DNA of 64,000 nt from Nitrosomonadales bacterium. GTDB taxonomy: Bacteria > Pseudomonadota > Gammaproteobacteria > Burkholderiales > Gallionellaceae. Positions within the stretch are counted from its first letter, which is position 1, and each line of letters opens with the position of its first letter. The notes beneath the pieces were generated by a model. It was not told the DNA's origin. It saw only the letters and a program-made list of their open reading frames with translations, and did no database searches. The DNA lies in NCBI GenBank assembly GCA_023259055.1, contig JAHFQZ010000004.1, positions 124,001 through 188,000 on the forward strand, written 5' to 3'. Below, piece by piece: positions 24,774 through 34,328 of the stretch. The translations under genes and the position numbers were made by a program.

Positions 24774-26141
24774 ATGAAGACTTATTTACTTTGCATCGCC
24801 TTATTATTGGGATGGTTACAGACAGCTGCGCAAGCGGAGGTGTTCGAGCGCACGCTGGCGAATGGGCTGAAAGTCGTCGTCAAGGAAGATCACCGCGCGC
24901 CGGTGGTGGTGCAGCAGGTATGGTACAGGGCGGGCAGCATGGACGAAAGCACCGGCAAAACCGGTGTCGCACATATGCTGGAACACATGATGTTCAAGGG
25001 TACCAAGACCGTGCCGGCGGGTGAATTTTCGAAGCGCATCGCGGCAGCGGGCGGGCGCGAGAATGCGTTTACCAGCAGCGATTACACCGCGTATTTCCAG
25101 CAACTGCACAAATCCCAGTTGCCGCTGGCGATGAAGCTGGAATCGGACCGGATGCATAACCTGAACCTGACTGCGGAAGAATTCAGCAAGGAGGTCAAGG
25201 TGGTCATGGAAGAACGGCGTATGCGCACCGATGATGATCCGCAAGCGCTGATGAACGAAAAAATGATGGCGGCGATTTTCCAGGAGCATCCATACCAGCA
25301 TCCGGTGATCGGCTGGATGAGCGATCTCGAGGTTATGACAGTTAACGATGCCAGGGACTGGTATCAGCGCTGGTACGCCCCCAATAACGCCACGCTGGTG
25401 ATTGCCGGGGATGTGAAAGCCGACGAAGTGTTCGCGCTGGCGCAACGCTTTTACGGCGCAATTCCCAAAGTTGCGCAGCCGCCGCGCCGGAACTTTACCG
25501 AACCGCCGCAGCTGGGCATCAAACGGCTGGTGGTGAAAGCGCCCGCCGAATTGCCGCAATTGGTGATGGCCTACCATACACCGGTGATTGCAAACCCCGA
25601 GCAGGATTGGCGGCCTTACGCGCTGGAGATGCTGTCAGGTGTGCTGGACGGCAACGAGTCGGCGCGCCTCAATAAACACCTGGTGCGCGAGCAGCAAATC
25701 GCCAGCGGAACCGGCGTTGGATATGAATCTACTTCGCGCGGCCCGAGCCTGTTCACACTGGAAGCCACGCCGAGCACAGGCAAGACTGTGCAGGATGTCG
25801 AAGCCGCGTTGCGGCAGGAGATCGCGCAACTGGTCAAGGACGGCGTGAGCGAGGATGAGTTGAAACGCGTCAAGGCGCAAGTGATGGCAGGCGAGGTTTA
25901 CAAACTTGATTCGGTGTTTTATCAGGCGATGCAGATCGGGCAGATGGAAAGCATAGGTTTGGGACATCGCGCGCTTCCGGTGATGCTGGAGAGACTTCAG
26001 GCGGTGACGGCAGAGCAGGTACAGCAAGTCGCCAGAGAGTTTTTGCAGGACGACAACCTGACGGTGGCAGTGCTTGATCCGCAACCGCTTTCCGGGAAAC
26101 CGAAGCACAAGATAGAAGGAGGGTCGTCACATGTCCGCTAA
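24774..26141 (+). CDS. M16 family zinc metallopeptidase, catalytic subunit
   Basis: A 455-residue secreted M16 peptidase with a signal peptide (residues 1-21) and the inverted zinc motif HMLEH at 67-71. The third ligand is expected in KEVKVVMEERRMRTDD. Such enzymes form heterodimers with a non-catalytic partner, here the next gene, and cut peptides in the periplasm or at the outer membrane. AGGG precedes the ATG. The two M16 genes overlap by 11 bases and lie beside rsmD, an arrangement common in Betaproteobacteria. Confidence 0.92.
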   Translation: MKTYLLCIALLLGWLQTAAQAEVFERTLANGLKVVVKEDHRAPVVVQQVWYRAGSMDESTGKTGVAHMLEHMMFKGTKTVPAGEFSKRIAAAGGRENAFTSSDYTAYFQQLHKSQLPLAMKLESDRMHNLNLTAEEFSKEVKVVMEERRMRTDDDPQALMNEKMMAAIFQEHPYQHPVIGWMSDLEVMTVNDARDWYQRWYAPNNATLVIAGDVKADEVFALAQRFYGAIPKVAQPPRRNFTEPPQLGIKRLVVKAPAELPQLVMAYHTPVIANPEQDWRPYALEMLSGVLDGNESARLNKHLVREQQIASGTGVGYESTSRGPSLFTLEATPSTGKTVQDVEAALRQEIAQLVKDGVSEDELKRVKAQVMAGEVYKLDSVFYQAMQIGQMESIGLGHRALPVMLERLQAVTAEQVQQVAREFLQDDNLTVAVLDPQPLSGKPKHKIEGGSSHVR

Positions 26142-27459
26142 TACAATGATCAGATCCATCGGGGTTGCAGCCTTGTGCTGTATTCCAGCCATTTCAATTG
26201 CCACACCCAACATCCAGCACTGGCAGAGCGCCAGCGGCGCGAAGGTGTTGTTCGTGGAGAATCACGACATTCCGATGCTTGATGTGGCGGTGTCCTTTCC
26301 TGCGGGAAGCAGCTTTGATACGGCCGATAAATCCGGCGTGGGGGGCTTGACCCACAGCCTGCTGAATTCCGGCGCTGATGGTTTGAGCGAGGACGATATT
26401 TCTCGCGGTATGGCTGATATCGGCGCGCAACTGGGTGGCGGTTTTGATCCGGATCGTTCCAGCGTTTCGTTGCGTACTTTGAGCAGCACGGCGGAGCGCG
26501 ACAAGGCGTTAGACATTATGGCGCGCGTGCTGCAACACCCGATGTTTCCCGAAGCGATCCTGACGCGTGAAAAAACGCGTCTGATCGCCGCCCTGAAAGA
26601 AGCGGAAACCAAGCCGGAAAGCATCGCCAGCAAGGCTTTCCAGAAGGCGGTGTTCGGCGCGCATCCTTATGCGCTTCAAACTTCCGGCGAAGTCGCCAGC
26701 GTGGAAAAAATCGCCATTCAAGACCTGAAAGATTTTTATCATGCGCATTACCAGGCGAGCAGCGCCGTAGTTGCCATCATGGGAGATGTGTCGCGTGCGC
26801 AGGCGGAAACGATTGCGCAACAGCTCACGGCGCAGCTGCCGGTATCCGCCGTGCCGCCTGCATTGCCTGAAGTTGCGATGAAAATCGCCGCAAGCGAGCA
26901 GCGCATCGCCCATCCCGCCAGCCAGAGCCACATCCTGATCGGTGTGCCGGGTATGGCGCGCAACGATCCAGACTACTTTCCGCTTTATGTCGGCAACTAC
27001 ATTTTGGGCGGCGGCGGCTTTGTGTCGCGCCTGATGAAAGAGATACGCGATAAACGCGGCTTGGCCTATAGCGTATACAGTTATTTTATTCCGCTGAAAC
27101 AACCTGGGGCATTCCAGATCGGGTTGCAGACCAAGAAAGAGCAGGCTGATGATGCCTTGCAGCTGGTGCGCAGCACGCTGGAGGAATTCATCGCCAAAGG
27201 CCCGACCGAAAAGGAGCTGCTTGCCGCCAAGCAGAACATCGTCGGCGGTTTTCCGCTACGTATCGACAGTAACCGCAAGATTCTTGAATACCTGAGTGTC
27301 ATCGGCTTTTACGAACTGCCGCTAACTTACCTGGACGACTTTACGCGCAAGGTTGAGCTGGTGAATGTGGCGCAAGTCCGCGCAGCGTTTGCGCGCCACA
27401 TCGACCCGAAGGCGATGGCGACGGTGATCGTGGGGGCGCCAGAAGGGGCTGCGAAATAA
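26131..27459 (+). CDS. M16 family non-catalytic partner subunit
   Basis: A 442-residue secreted M16-fold protein with a signal peptide of about 24 residues. At the place of the zinc motif it has GGLTHSLLNSG, without the HxxEH pair, so it cannot bind zinc there. It probably pairs with the catalytic subunit encoded just upstream. The glycine-rich GGGGFVSRLMKEIRDKRGLA and YSVYSYF, typical of the M16 C-terminal half, are intact. The ATG at 26131 lies within the 3' end of the catalytic gene and is preceded by GGAGG. Confidence 0.9.
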   Translation: MSANTMIRSIGVAALCCIPAISIATPNIQHWQSASGAKVLFVENHDIPMLDVAVSFPAGSSFDTADKSGVGGLTHSLLNSGADGLSEDDISRGMADIGAQLGGGFDPDRSSVSLRTLSSTAERDKALDIMARVLQHPMFPEAILTREKTRLIAALKEAETKPESIASKAFQKAVFGAHPYALQTSGEVASVEKIAIQDLKDFYHAHYQASSAVVAIMGDVSRAQAETIAQQLTAQLPVSAVPPALPEVAMKIAASEQRIAHPASQSHILIGVPGMARNDPDYFPLYVGNYILGGGGFVSRLMKEIRDKRGLAYSVYSYFIPLKQPGAFQIGLQTKKEQADDALQLVRSTLEEFIAKGPTEKELLAAKQNIVGGFPLRIDSNRKILEYLSVIGFYELPLTYLDDFTRKVELVNVAQVRAAFARHIDPKAMATVIVGAPEGAAK

Positions 27460-27482
27460 ATCCGTGTTAATCCGTGGCTGAT
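27460..27482. repeat. ATCCGTGTTAATCCGTGGCT-type repeat
   Basis: ATCCGTGTTAATCCGTGGCT (27460 onward) belongs to a widely dispersed type built from AATCCGTG units and resembles the AATCTGYG element at 40375. It lies directly upstream of the rsmD ribosome-binding site. Confidence 0.55.
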
Positions 27483-27496
27483 CAAGGAGTTCAGTA

Positions 27497-28541
<1,045 letters not shown>

Positions 28542-28587
28542 TTCCTTTGCCCAAAAAACTGAAATGTTGGAAAATTTAACTATATAG

Positions 28588-28851
<264 letters not shown>

Positions 28852-28869
28852 CCTCGCCCAAATATGCAG

Positions 28870-28910
28870 GAGCGGGCTGCCTGTCTTGAGCCTGTCGAAA
28901 CGGCCCGCTC
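28870..28910. terminator. Hairpin built on a CCTGAGCCTGTCGAA repeat
   Basis: GAGCGGGC (28870-28877) and GCCCGCTC (28903-28910) form an 8-bp stem around TGTCTTGAGCCTGTCGAAAC, a copy of the same repeat that occurs in ftsE and ftsY. It lies between the convergent ferredoxin and phosphoesterase genes, so it may terminate either transcript. Confidence 0.6.
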
Positions 28911-28919
28911 CGCATCCGG

Positions 28920-29762
28920 TCAGCGTTTTATCCAGATATCCTTGATAGCCTCCGCCTCGCGGCTTGCGCCGAGCGTGGGCAAATCGTAAAAGTCGAGCAG
29001 GGTGCGCAACACGTTGTAGTGGTTGATGCGCTGGTCGCTGCTTCCCGTCTTCACCATCGGCCCAATCAGTATCGTGACGATGTGATTATCTTCCCGGCCA
29101 TTGTCCTCATCCCAAGTCAGGATCAATAAACTGTTGTGCTTTATCGCCCAATCGATATAGGGATCGATGTGCATTTTCAGCCATTCGTCTGCCGCCTCAA
29201 AACTGCCGTCATGCATATCGTTATTCTGATCGGGAATCACAAATGACACAGCCGGGAGCCTGGAAAAATCATTGGGGAAATCGGCAAAGCGCTGGTTAAG
29301 CCCAGCAGGTAATCGCGCCCCTTGCCAGTTCACCACCGGATTGTGCTTGCGCTGGTACGCACCGGACCAGCAAATATCACTGCCTGCAGTGGGCAATGAT
29401 TCGGCAAAGCTGGCAAAGCTTAATCCTTTATCCAGCAAGGATGAGGCGAGGTTATCATTGTCGAAAGTGTGCGGGCAGGCATTGCTGGTTACGCCCTGCG
29501 TGGAGCCTGAAAACAAGGCCAGATAGTTCGGCTGGCTCGGATGAGTGACTCCGTAAGACTGCGTGAACAGCACCCCGCGTTTCGCCAGTGCGTGGATGTA
29601 CGAATTGCTGTTGCCCTTATCCATGATTTGCGAGTAACCGCGATTTTCCTCGATCACCACGACTATATGATCGGGGCGCGGCAACTGTCCGGCATGGGCG
29701 CCAGGCAAGAAAATAAACGCGAGCAGGGTAGTGGCGAACAAGTGGCGCGTGGTTAGATTCAT
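28920..29762 (-). CDS. Secreted phosphoesterase (AcpA / PF04185 family)
   Basis: A 280-residue exported phosphatase/phospholipase-like protein with a signal peptide (residues 1-24). Motifs: HIVVVIEENRGYSQIM, where Glu-Asn opens the active site, THPSQPNYLALFSGST with the nucleophile-region Ser/Thr, and LILTWDEDNGREDNHIVTIL with metal ligands. Members are acid phosphatases or phospholipase C-like. It converges with the ferredoxin gene and is followed, in the opposite direction of reading, by a small lipoprotein gene on the same strand upstream. Confidence 0.85.
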   Translation of the reverse strand: MNLTTRHLFATTLLAFIFLPGAHAGQLPRPDHIVVVIEENRGYSQIMDKGNSNSYIHALAKRGVLFTQSYGVTHPSQPNYLALFSGSTQGVTSNACPHTFDNDNLASSLLDKGLSFASFAESLPTAGSDICWSGAYQRKHNPVVNWQGARLPAGLNQRFADFPNDFSRLPAVSFVIPDQNNDMHDGSFEAADEWLKMHIDPYIDWAIKHNSLLILTWDEDNGREDNHIVTILIGPMVKTGSSDQRINHYNVLRTLLDFYDLPTLGASREAEAIKDIWIKR

Positions 29763-29808
29763 CTTGATATGGTGATTGCTTACAGGCAGGGCAAGGCGCG
29801 CCGTGCCC

Positions 29809-29982
29809 CTACTTCGCCGCGTCCTCTATTTTCTTCTGCGATTCATCGGCTTCCTTCTGTATGGTCTGCTCCACACCCTTGGCTTTTTCAAGTGCTTCGC
29901 GTTGCGGCGCGGCGATCTTGGGTGTGGGCGGTTTGTCGCAGGCGGCGAATAGCAGGGTTACGGCGAGCAAAATGTATTTCAT
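29809..29982 (-). CDS. Small lipoprotein, 57 residues
   Basis: A short gene read leftward: ATG at 29982, stop TAG at 29809-29811. The first 15 residues are a lipoprotein signal peptide with lipobox LFAAC. The rest is a charged coiled-coil-like helix rich in Lys, Glu and Gln (REALEKAKGVEQTIQ, then KEADESQKKIEDAAK). GGAGG lies four bases before the ATG, a strong ribosome-binding site. Its stop is 47 bases before the start of the downstream phosphoesterase gene, so cotranscription is possible. I do not recognise a family. Confidence 0.7.
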   Translation of the reverse strand: MKYILLAVTLLFAACDKPPTPKIAAPQREALEKAKGVEQTIQKEADESQKKIEDAAK

Positions 29983-30122
29983 GTTTCCTCCGGTTAATTG
30001 GTTGTTGGTTGCAGGTTGGATTGAACGGAGCCAAGCACAACATTGATGAAAATAAAATCGTTGAACTTCGCAAGCTTAATCCAAATCACTATGCTTAAGC
30101 GCAACTCTAACATAAGCCTCGA

Positions 30123-30938
30123 TTACCTTTGGCAAGTCCCGCAGTAAAAGCTGGAACGCTGTCCCTGTTTGATTTGTTTGATAAGCGAGCCACATTTGCG
30201 GCACGGCTCGCCGCCGCGCCCGTAGGCCCAGTAGTGCTGCTGGAAGTAGCCGGGTTGTCCCGAAGTATCGACGAAATCGCGCAGCGTGCTGCCGCCGAGC
30301 TGGATGGCTTCGGTCAGGGTCGCGCGGATTTCTTCGACCAGTTTTGCGCAACGCGGCAGGCTGAGTTTTCCGGCGGCGAGTTGCGGTTTGATGCCGGCGC
30401 GGAACAGGGCTTCGTTGGCGTAGATGTTACCCACGCCGACTACGATACGGTTGTTCATGATGCATTGCTTGATGCTGACGCTACGTCCGCGCGTGGCCTG
30501 GTAGAGATAGCGCGCATTGAAGTCATTTTCAAGCGGTTCCGGCCCGAGTGTGGCAAACAGCGGGTGAGTATGCACTTCGCCGGTGTGCCACAACACGGCG
30601 CCAAAGCGGCGCGGGTCGCGCAGGCGCATTAGCGTGCCGTTGCTGAGCACCAGGTCAAAGTGATCATGTTTTTCCGCAGGTGTGTTCGCGGGCAGGATGC
30701 GCAAACTGCCGGTCATGCCGAGGTGCAGGATCAACGAACCGTTGCCGCAATCCATCAGCAGATATTTGGCGCGACGCTTGAGCGAGAGGATGGCATTGCC
30801 ACGCAACAGCTTCGGCAGATTTTTTGGGATCGGCCAGCGCAGACTGGCGTTGCGGATGGCGACATCCGCGATAGTCAGGCCGGTAAGGTGGGCGGCGAGG
30901 CCGCGCCGGGTAATTTCTACTTCGGGTAATTCAGGCAT
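30123..30938 (-). CDS. mutM: Formamidopyrimidine-DNA glycosylase (MutM/Fpg)
   Basis: A 271-residue DNA glycosylase/AP lyase that removes 8-oxoguanine. The catalytic Pro-Glu at the start of the mature protein is in MPELPEVE. The helix-two-turn-helix lies in [17 protein letters not shown], and the zinc finger is C-R-K-C ... C-G-T-C at the C-terminus. It is complete. It reads leftward from a gap that holds CACGAAA copy D. Confidence 0.96.
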   Translation of the reverse strand: MPELPEVEITRRGLAAHLTGLTIADVAIRNASLRWPIPKNLPKLLRGNAILSLKRRAKYLLMDCGNGSLILHLGMTGSLRILPANTPAEKHDHFDLVLSNGTLMRLRDPRRFGAVLWHTGEVHTHPLFATLGPEPLENDFNARYLYQATRGRSVSIKQCIMNNRIVVGVGNIYANEALFRAGIKPQLAAGKLSLPRCAKLVEEIRATLTEAIQLGGSTLRDFVDTSGQPGYFQQHYWAYGRGGEPCRKCGSLIKQIKQGQRSSFYCGTCQR

Positions 30939-30970
30939 GGTTTGGCAAGTTGATGGATCAACGGCAATTT

Positions 30971-31116
30971 GTCCACGAAAGGCATGAAAGGCACGAAAAA
31001 TACGAAATCAAACCGATTACACCGACATAGCTCGGCGCCAAAGGATGACGGACTGATTCTACACAGTCAGTCGATGCCAGTTTTTCCTTTCGTGTTTTTT
31101 CGTGTCCTTCGTGGAC
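30971..31116. repeat. CACGAAA inverted-repeat element, copy D
   Basis: Left arm 30971-31007 has four units (one is CATGAAA) and right arm 31088-31116 has three. The 80-base centre is unrelated to the centres of the other copies. It separates mutM from the Gld-type ABC transporter genes. Confidence 0.8.
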
Positions 31117-31126
31117 AGATTGTTTT

Positions 31127-32512
31127 TCAGGTTTTGCGGCGTTTCCACCAGAGATACCCTCCAACCCACGCCAGCATTAGCGGCAAGAAAAGCAGGAAGC
31201 CGATGCTGATGATATTGAGTTTCATTTTGCCGAGCGCCAGATTGCTGTCTTTTGCGGCGCGCGGTTGCAGGGTGATGAGATGTTCTTCACCGGCCAGCCA
31301 GTTCACCATGTTCACACCCAGGTCGACATTACCGCCGTTACCTGCGAAGCTATTGGAGAGGAATGCGCCGTTACCGACCACGACGATGCGCTGGTCGCGA
31401 TCATTAATGTGGCGCTGCATTGTAATTGCGATGTTGGCAGGGCCGGGGGTGTCGTGCTGTTTATCGAAGAGAGGTTTGCCTTTTGACGAATTGATTCCAG
31501 CGGCATTGCGGCTTACCCAGCCGCGTGCGGCGACTTCCACCAATACGTGATGCTGCCAGTCGGGGTTTTCATTCCAGATCAGCGGGCGTGCGGAAGGAAA
31601 GACGGTGATCAGGTTGAAATTGCGCGTGATGGCGTGCGGCGGATAAGTGGCACCGAGTGACCAGGTCGGGGGCGTGTTCGCGTTCATTTCCGTGGCAGCC
31701 GGATCGATCACGATGCCGGGCGGCAGCAGCAGGTCAAGCTTTTCGGCCAGTCGTTCCAGCCCATGCAGCGGTTCGGCATCGACCAGCCAGAGCAGGTTGC
31801 CGCCGCGCTCGATATAACTCAGCAGTTTGTTCACTTCGCCGGGCATCAGGTCGAGTTGCGGATTGGTGACGACCAATACACTGGCATTAACCGGCACTTC
31901 CTGCGCGAGTGCCAGATTCAGGCTGTTGAGGCGAAAGCCGTTCTGCTTGAGTTTGGCACCGAACAGCAAACCGAGATCGTGGTTGGCGATGCCGTCCAGC
32001 TTGCGTTCACCGTGCCCATCCAGATACATCACGGTCTGGTCGCGAGTGTGTGCCAAGCGCAGCAGGGTGCTGGTTAAAATTTGTTCGTTGATCTGGGTGA
32101 GGTGCTCGCTGCGCCCGGCGTATTCGACCACCATTTCGCCGTTGAGCTGGATACGTGCTGCGCGGGTCTTTTCGGCTTCTTTCCCGGGGTCGATGAACAC
32201 CAGCTTGATGTCGGGCTTGTAGCGCTGGTAGAGCGACAGAAAGTCGCGGATTATTTTGCGGATGTCGCCGAGGCGTGCATCCTGTTCGGTGGCATACACG
32301 GAAATATTGACCGGGCCGCTCAGCTGCTGGAGCACATTCACGCTGACGGAATCCAGGCTGTTGTTGGCGTTATGCGTGATGTCGCGCTGCACATGGTAAC
32401 GGGTGGCGAGATAGCCCAGGCCGGATGCGGTGCCCACTAACAGCAGCAAGAACAGTATGTTACGCAGTGTCGCATTACGAAAAAATGGTGAGGTGAAGAA
32501 TTTACGCAGCAT
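31127..32512 (-). CDS. GldG-like ABC transporter accessory protein
   Basis: A 461-residue membrane protein with a periplasmic domain between an N-terminal helix (about 15-36) and a C-terminal helix (about 430-455). It belongs to the ABC_transp_aux group that includes GldG. The segment QVMYLDGHGERKLDG and the long mixed domain match that family. It forms a leftward operon with the permease and ATPase genes upstream (32516-34251), three bases from the permease gene's end. In Bacteroidetes the Gld complex supports gliding; in Proteobacteria the role is unknown. Confidence 0.85.
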   Translation of the reverse strand: MLRKFFTSPFFRNATLRNILFLLLLVGTASGLGYLATRYHVQRDITHNANNSLDSVSVNVLQQLSGPVNISVYATEQDARLGDIRKIIRDFLSLYQRYKPDIKLVFIDPGKEAEKTRAARIQLNGEMVVEYAGRSEHLTQINEQILTSTLLRLAHTRDQTVMYLDGHGERKLDGIANHDLGLLFGAKLKQNGFRLNSLNLALAQEVPVNASVLVVTNPQLDLMPGEVNKLLSYIERGGNLLWLVDAEPLHGLERLAEKLDLLLPPGIVIDPAATEMNANTPPTWSLGATYPPHAITRNFNLITVFPSARPLIWNENPDWQHHVLVEVAARGWVSRNAAGINSSKGKPLFDKQHDTPGPANIAITMQRHINDRDQRIVVVGNGAFLSNSFAGNGGNVDLGVNMVNWLAGEEHLITLQPRAAKDSNLALGKMKLNIISIGFLLFLPLMLAWVGGYLWWKRRKT

Positions 32513-32515
32513 GGC

Positions 32516-33259
32516 TCATCCGTATCTGCGGTTGTTTTGTAACCGCTTCATTGCCAGCAGCAGGAACAAGGCGGTTAATAGCACGAAGTACGCGGCATCG
32601 GCGCTATCCAGCAATCCCGTATTGAAATTATTGAAGTGATTGAGCGGCGAGATGAGATGCCAAGGTGAGTTTTCCGCCGCAGCGGCGATGTCGGCCAGCC
32701 ATAAACCGACCAGCACGGCCAATGCACCGATGGCGGCGATGACGGGCTGGGTGGTGAGTGCGGAAATATACAGCCCCACTGCGATGTAGCTGGCGGTGAG
32801 CAGCAGCAGGCCAAGCATGTTGCTTAACAGCAGGCCTTGGTCGAGATTGGTGCCGAGCGCCAGCGAGCAGAGCATCAGCGGTACGCCGGCCATGAGTATG
32901 CCCATAAAGATCAGCAGTCCGAAAAATTTTCCAAGCACGATGTGGCGATTGGAAAGCGGCGCTGAGAGCAGCAGAGCGAGCGTTTGATTGCGCCGTTCCT
33001 CGGCAATCAAACGCATCGTGAACATCGGCACCAGCATCATCAGCAACAGCGCAACCATGTTGAACAGCGGAGTTGCGACTGTGGCAGTCACGCCGGGCGC
33101 ATTGGCAAGCTGCGCGAGCTGCGGCTGAATATCCAGAAATGTTTGTAAAATCTCCAGGAAAAACCAGGTAAAAATGAATTGCAGCACGGCGAGCACGAAC
33201 CAGGTCGAGGGCATGGAGAACAAGCTGCGCAGCTCGCGCATGGCGAGCAGGCGGATCAT
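32516..33259 (-). CDS. GldF-like ABC-2 type permease
   Basis: A 247-residue ABC-2 permease with six membrane helices, starting MIRLLAMRELRSLFSMPSTW, the amphipathic gating-helix pattern of this class. It sits between the ATPase (overlap of four bases at its start) and the GldG-like auxiliary gene. Together the three genes form a complete export-type ABC system of the GldAFG kind; the substrate is unknown. Confidence 0.85.
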   Translation of the reverse strand: MIRLLAMRELRSLFSMPSTWFVLAVLQFIFTWFFLEILQTFLDIQPQLAQLANAPGVTATVATPLFNMVALLLMMLVPMFTMRLIAEERRNQTLALLLSAPLSNRHIVLGKFFGLLIFMGILMAGVPLMLCSLALGTNLDQGLLLSNMLGLLLLTASYIAVGLYISALTTQPVIAAIGALAVLVGLWLADIAAAAENSPWHLISPLNHFNNFNTGLLDSADAAYFVLLTALFLLLAMKRLQNNRRYG

Positions 33260-34251
33260 GGGGCTTCTCCCGAGGCCGGTTTTTCGGAGGCAGTGATTTT
33301 AACGAACACATCTTCAAGCGTGGCTTGCAGCGGCGTAAGCTGTTCCAGTTTCCAGTTGTGTTGTGCGGCAAGCTGCAGCAGTGCGCTGCTGGGGTTGTTG
33401 TCCGGCGCATGCAACATGCGGAACTGTGTGGCTGAGAGTTGTTCGACGCTGCTGACGCCGTCGATGCTTTCCAGTTCGCCTAGTGCCGGCGGGTTGCGCA
33501 GGCTGATGATGAAACCGGATACGCTTCCATGCCGTTGCATATGCTCACTGGTGTCGCTGTAGATCAGCTTGCCGTGCTGCATGATTTCAACCCGGTCGCA
33601 CACACTTTCCACTTCGCCGAGCAAATGCGTGGAAAGAATCACGCTGCTGCTGTTGCCCAATTCGCGGATCAGACTGCGTATTTCACGTATTTGAGTGGGG
33701 TCGAGACCGACGGTGGGTTCGTCCAGCACGATCAAGGCAGGGCGATGGATGATTGCCTGGGCGATACCGATGCGCTGCTGATAACCTTTTGACAAGGTGC
33801 CGATGATCTTGTTGCCGACCGTATCAAGGCCGCAGCGCTGCTTGGTTTGCGCAAGAGCTTCGGCAACTGTCGCGTATTTCATGCCGCGCAGGCGGGCAGC
33901 GAAAGTCAGGAAATCATTCACGCTGAGTTCGCGGTACAGCGGCGGGGTTTCAGGCAAGTAACCGATGTGCGCTTTCGCACGCGCGGGATGGCGTAACAAG
34001 TCGATGCCGCAAATCTCGATGCTGCTTTCATTTTTTTCGGCGTCATCCGGCAATAAACATCCCGTCAGCATTTGCAGCGTGGTGGTTTTGCCCGCGCCAT
34101 TGTGCCCGAGCAAGCCAAGTACCTCACCGCGTTTAATTTGCAGCGACACGTTGCGGATGACTTGCCGGTTGCCGAAGCAGCGCACCAGTTTGCGCGCTGA
34201 AAGCGTAATGTCGCCGGTATATTGGTTGATTGGGGGAGTTATGCTGGTCAA
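33256..34251 (-). CDS. GldA-like ABC transporter ATPase
   Basis: A 331-residue ATPase with Walker A GHNGAGKTTTLQML, signature LSKGYQQR and Walker B LIVLDEPTVGLDP. A C-terminal extension of about 110 residues beyond the nucleotide-binding domain is typical of DrrA/GldA-like exporters. It overlaps the permease gene by four bases. A TPR lipoprotein gene diverges from it 77 bases away. Confidence 0.9.
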   Translation of the reverse strand: MTSITPPINQYTGDITLSARKLVRCFGNRQVIRNVSLQIKRGEVLGLLGHNGAGKTTTLQMLTGCLLPDDAEKNESSIEICGIDLLRHPARAKAHIGYLPETPPLYRELSVNDFLTFAARLRGMKYATVAEALAQTKQRCGLDTVGNKIIGTLSKGYQQRIGIAQAIIHRPALIVLDEPTVGLDPTQIREIRSLIRELGNSSSVILSTHLLGEVESVCDRVEIMQHGKLIYSDTSEHMQRHGSVSGFIISLRNPPALGELESIDGVSSVEQLSATQFRMLHAPDNNPSSALLQLAAQHNWKLEQLTPLQATLEDVFVKITASEKPASGEAP

Positions 34252-34328
34252 AGTTGAGTTGCCGTCGCAGTTGTGAGTTCGGCTAAATATAACCTATTAT
34301 GTGCGCCCATATCAAAAGCAGTTCTGTT

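Noticed and set aside
29986..30098. Protein-like end NIDENKIVELRKLNPNHYA before mutM
   Set aside because: The frame has no start or ribosome-binding site and upstream residues look like repeat translation; too short to call a relic of any named family.
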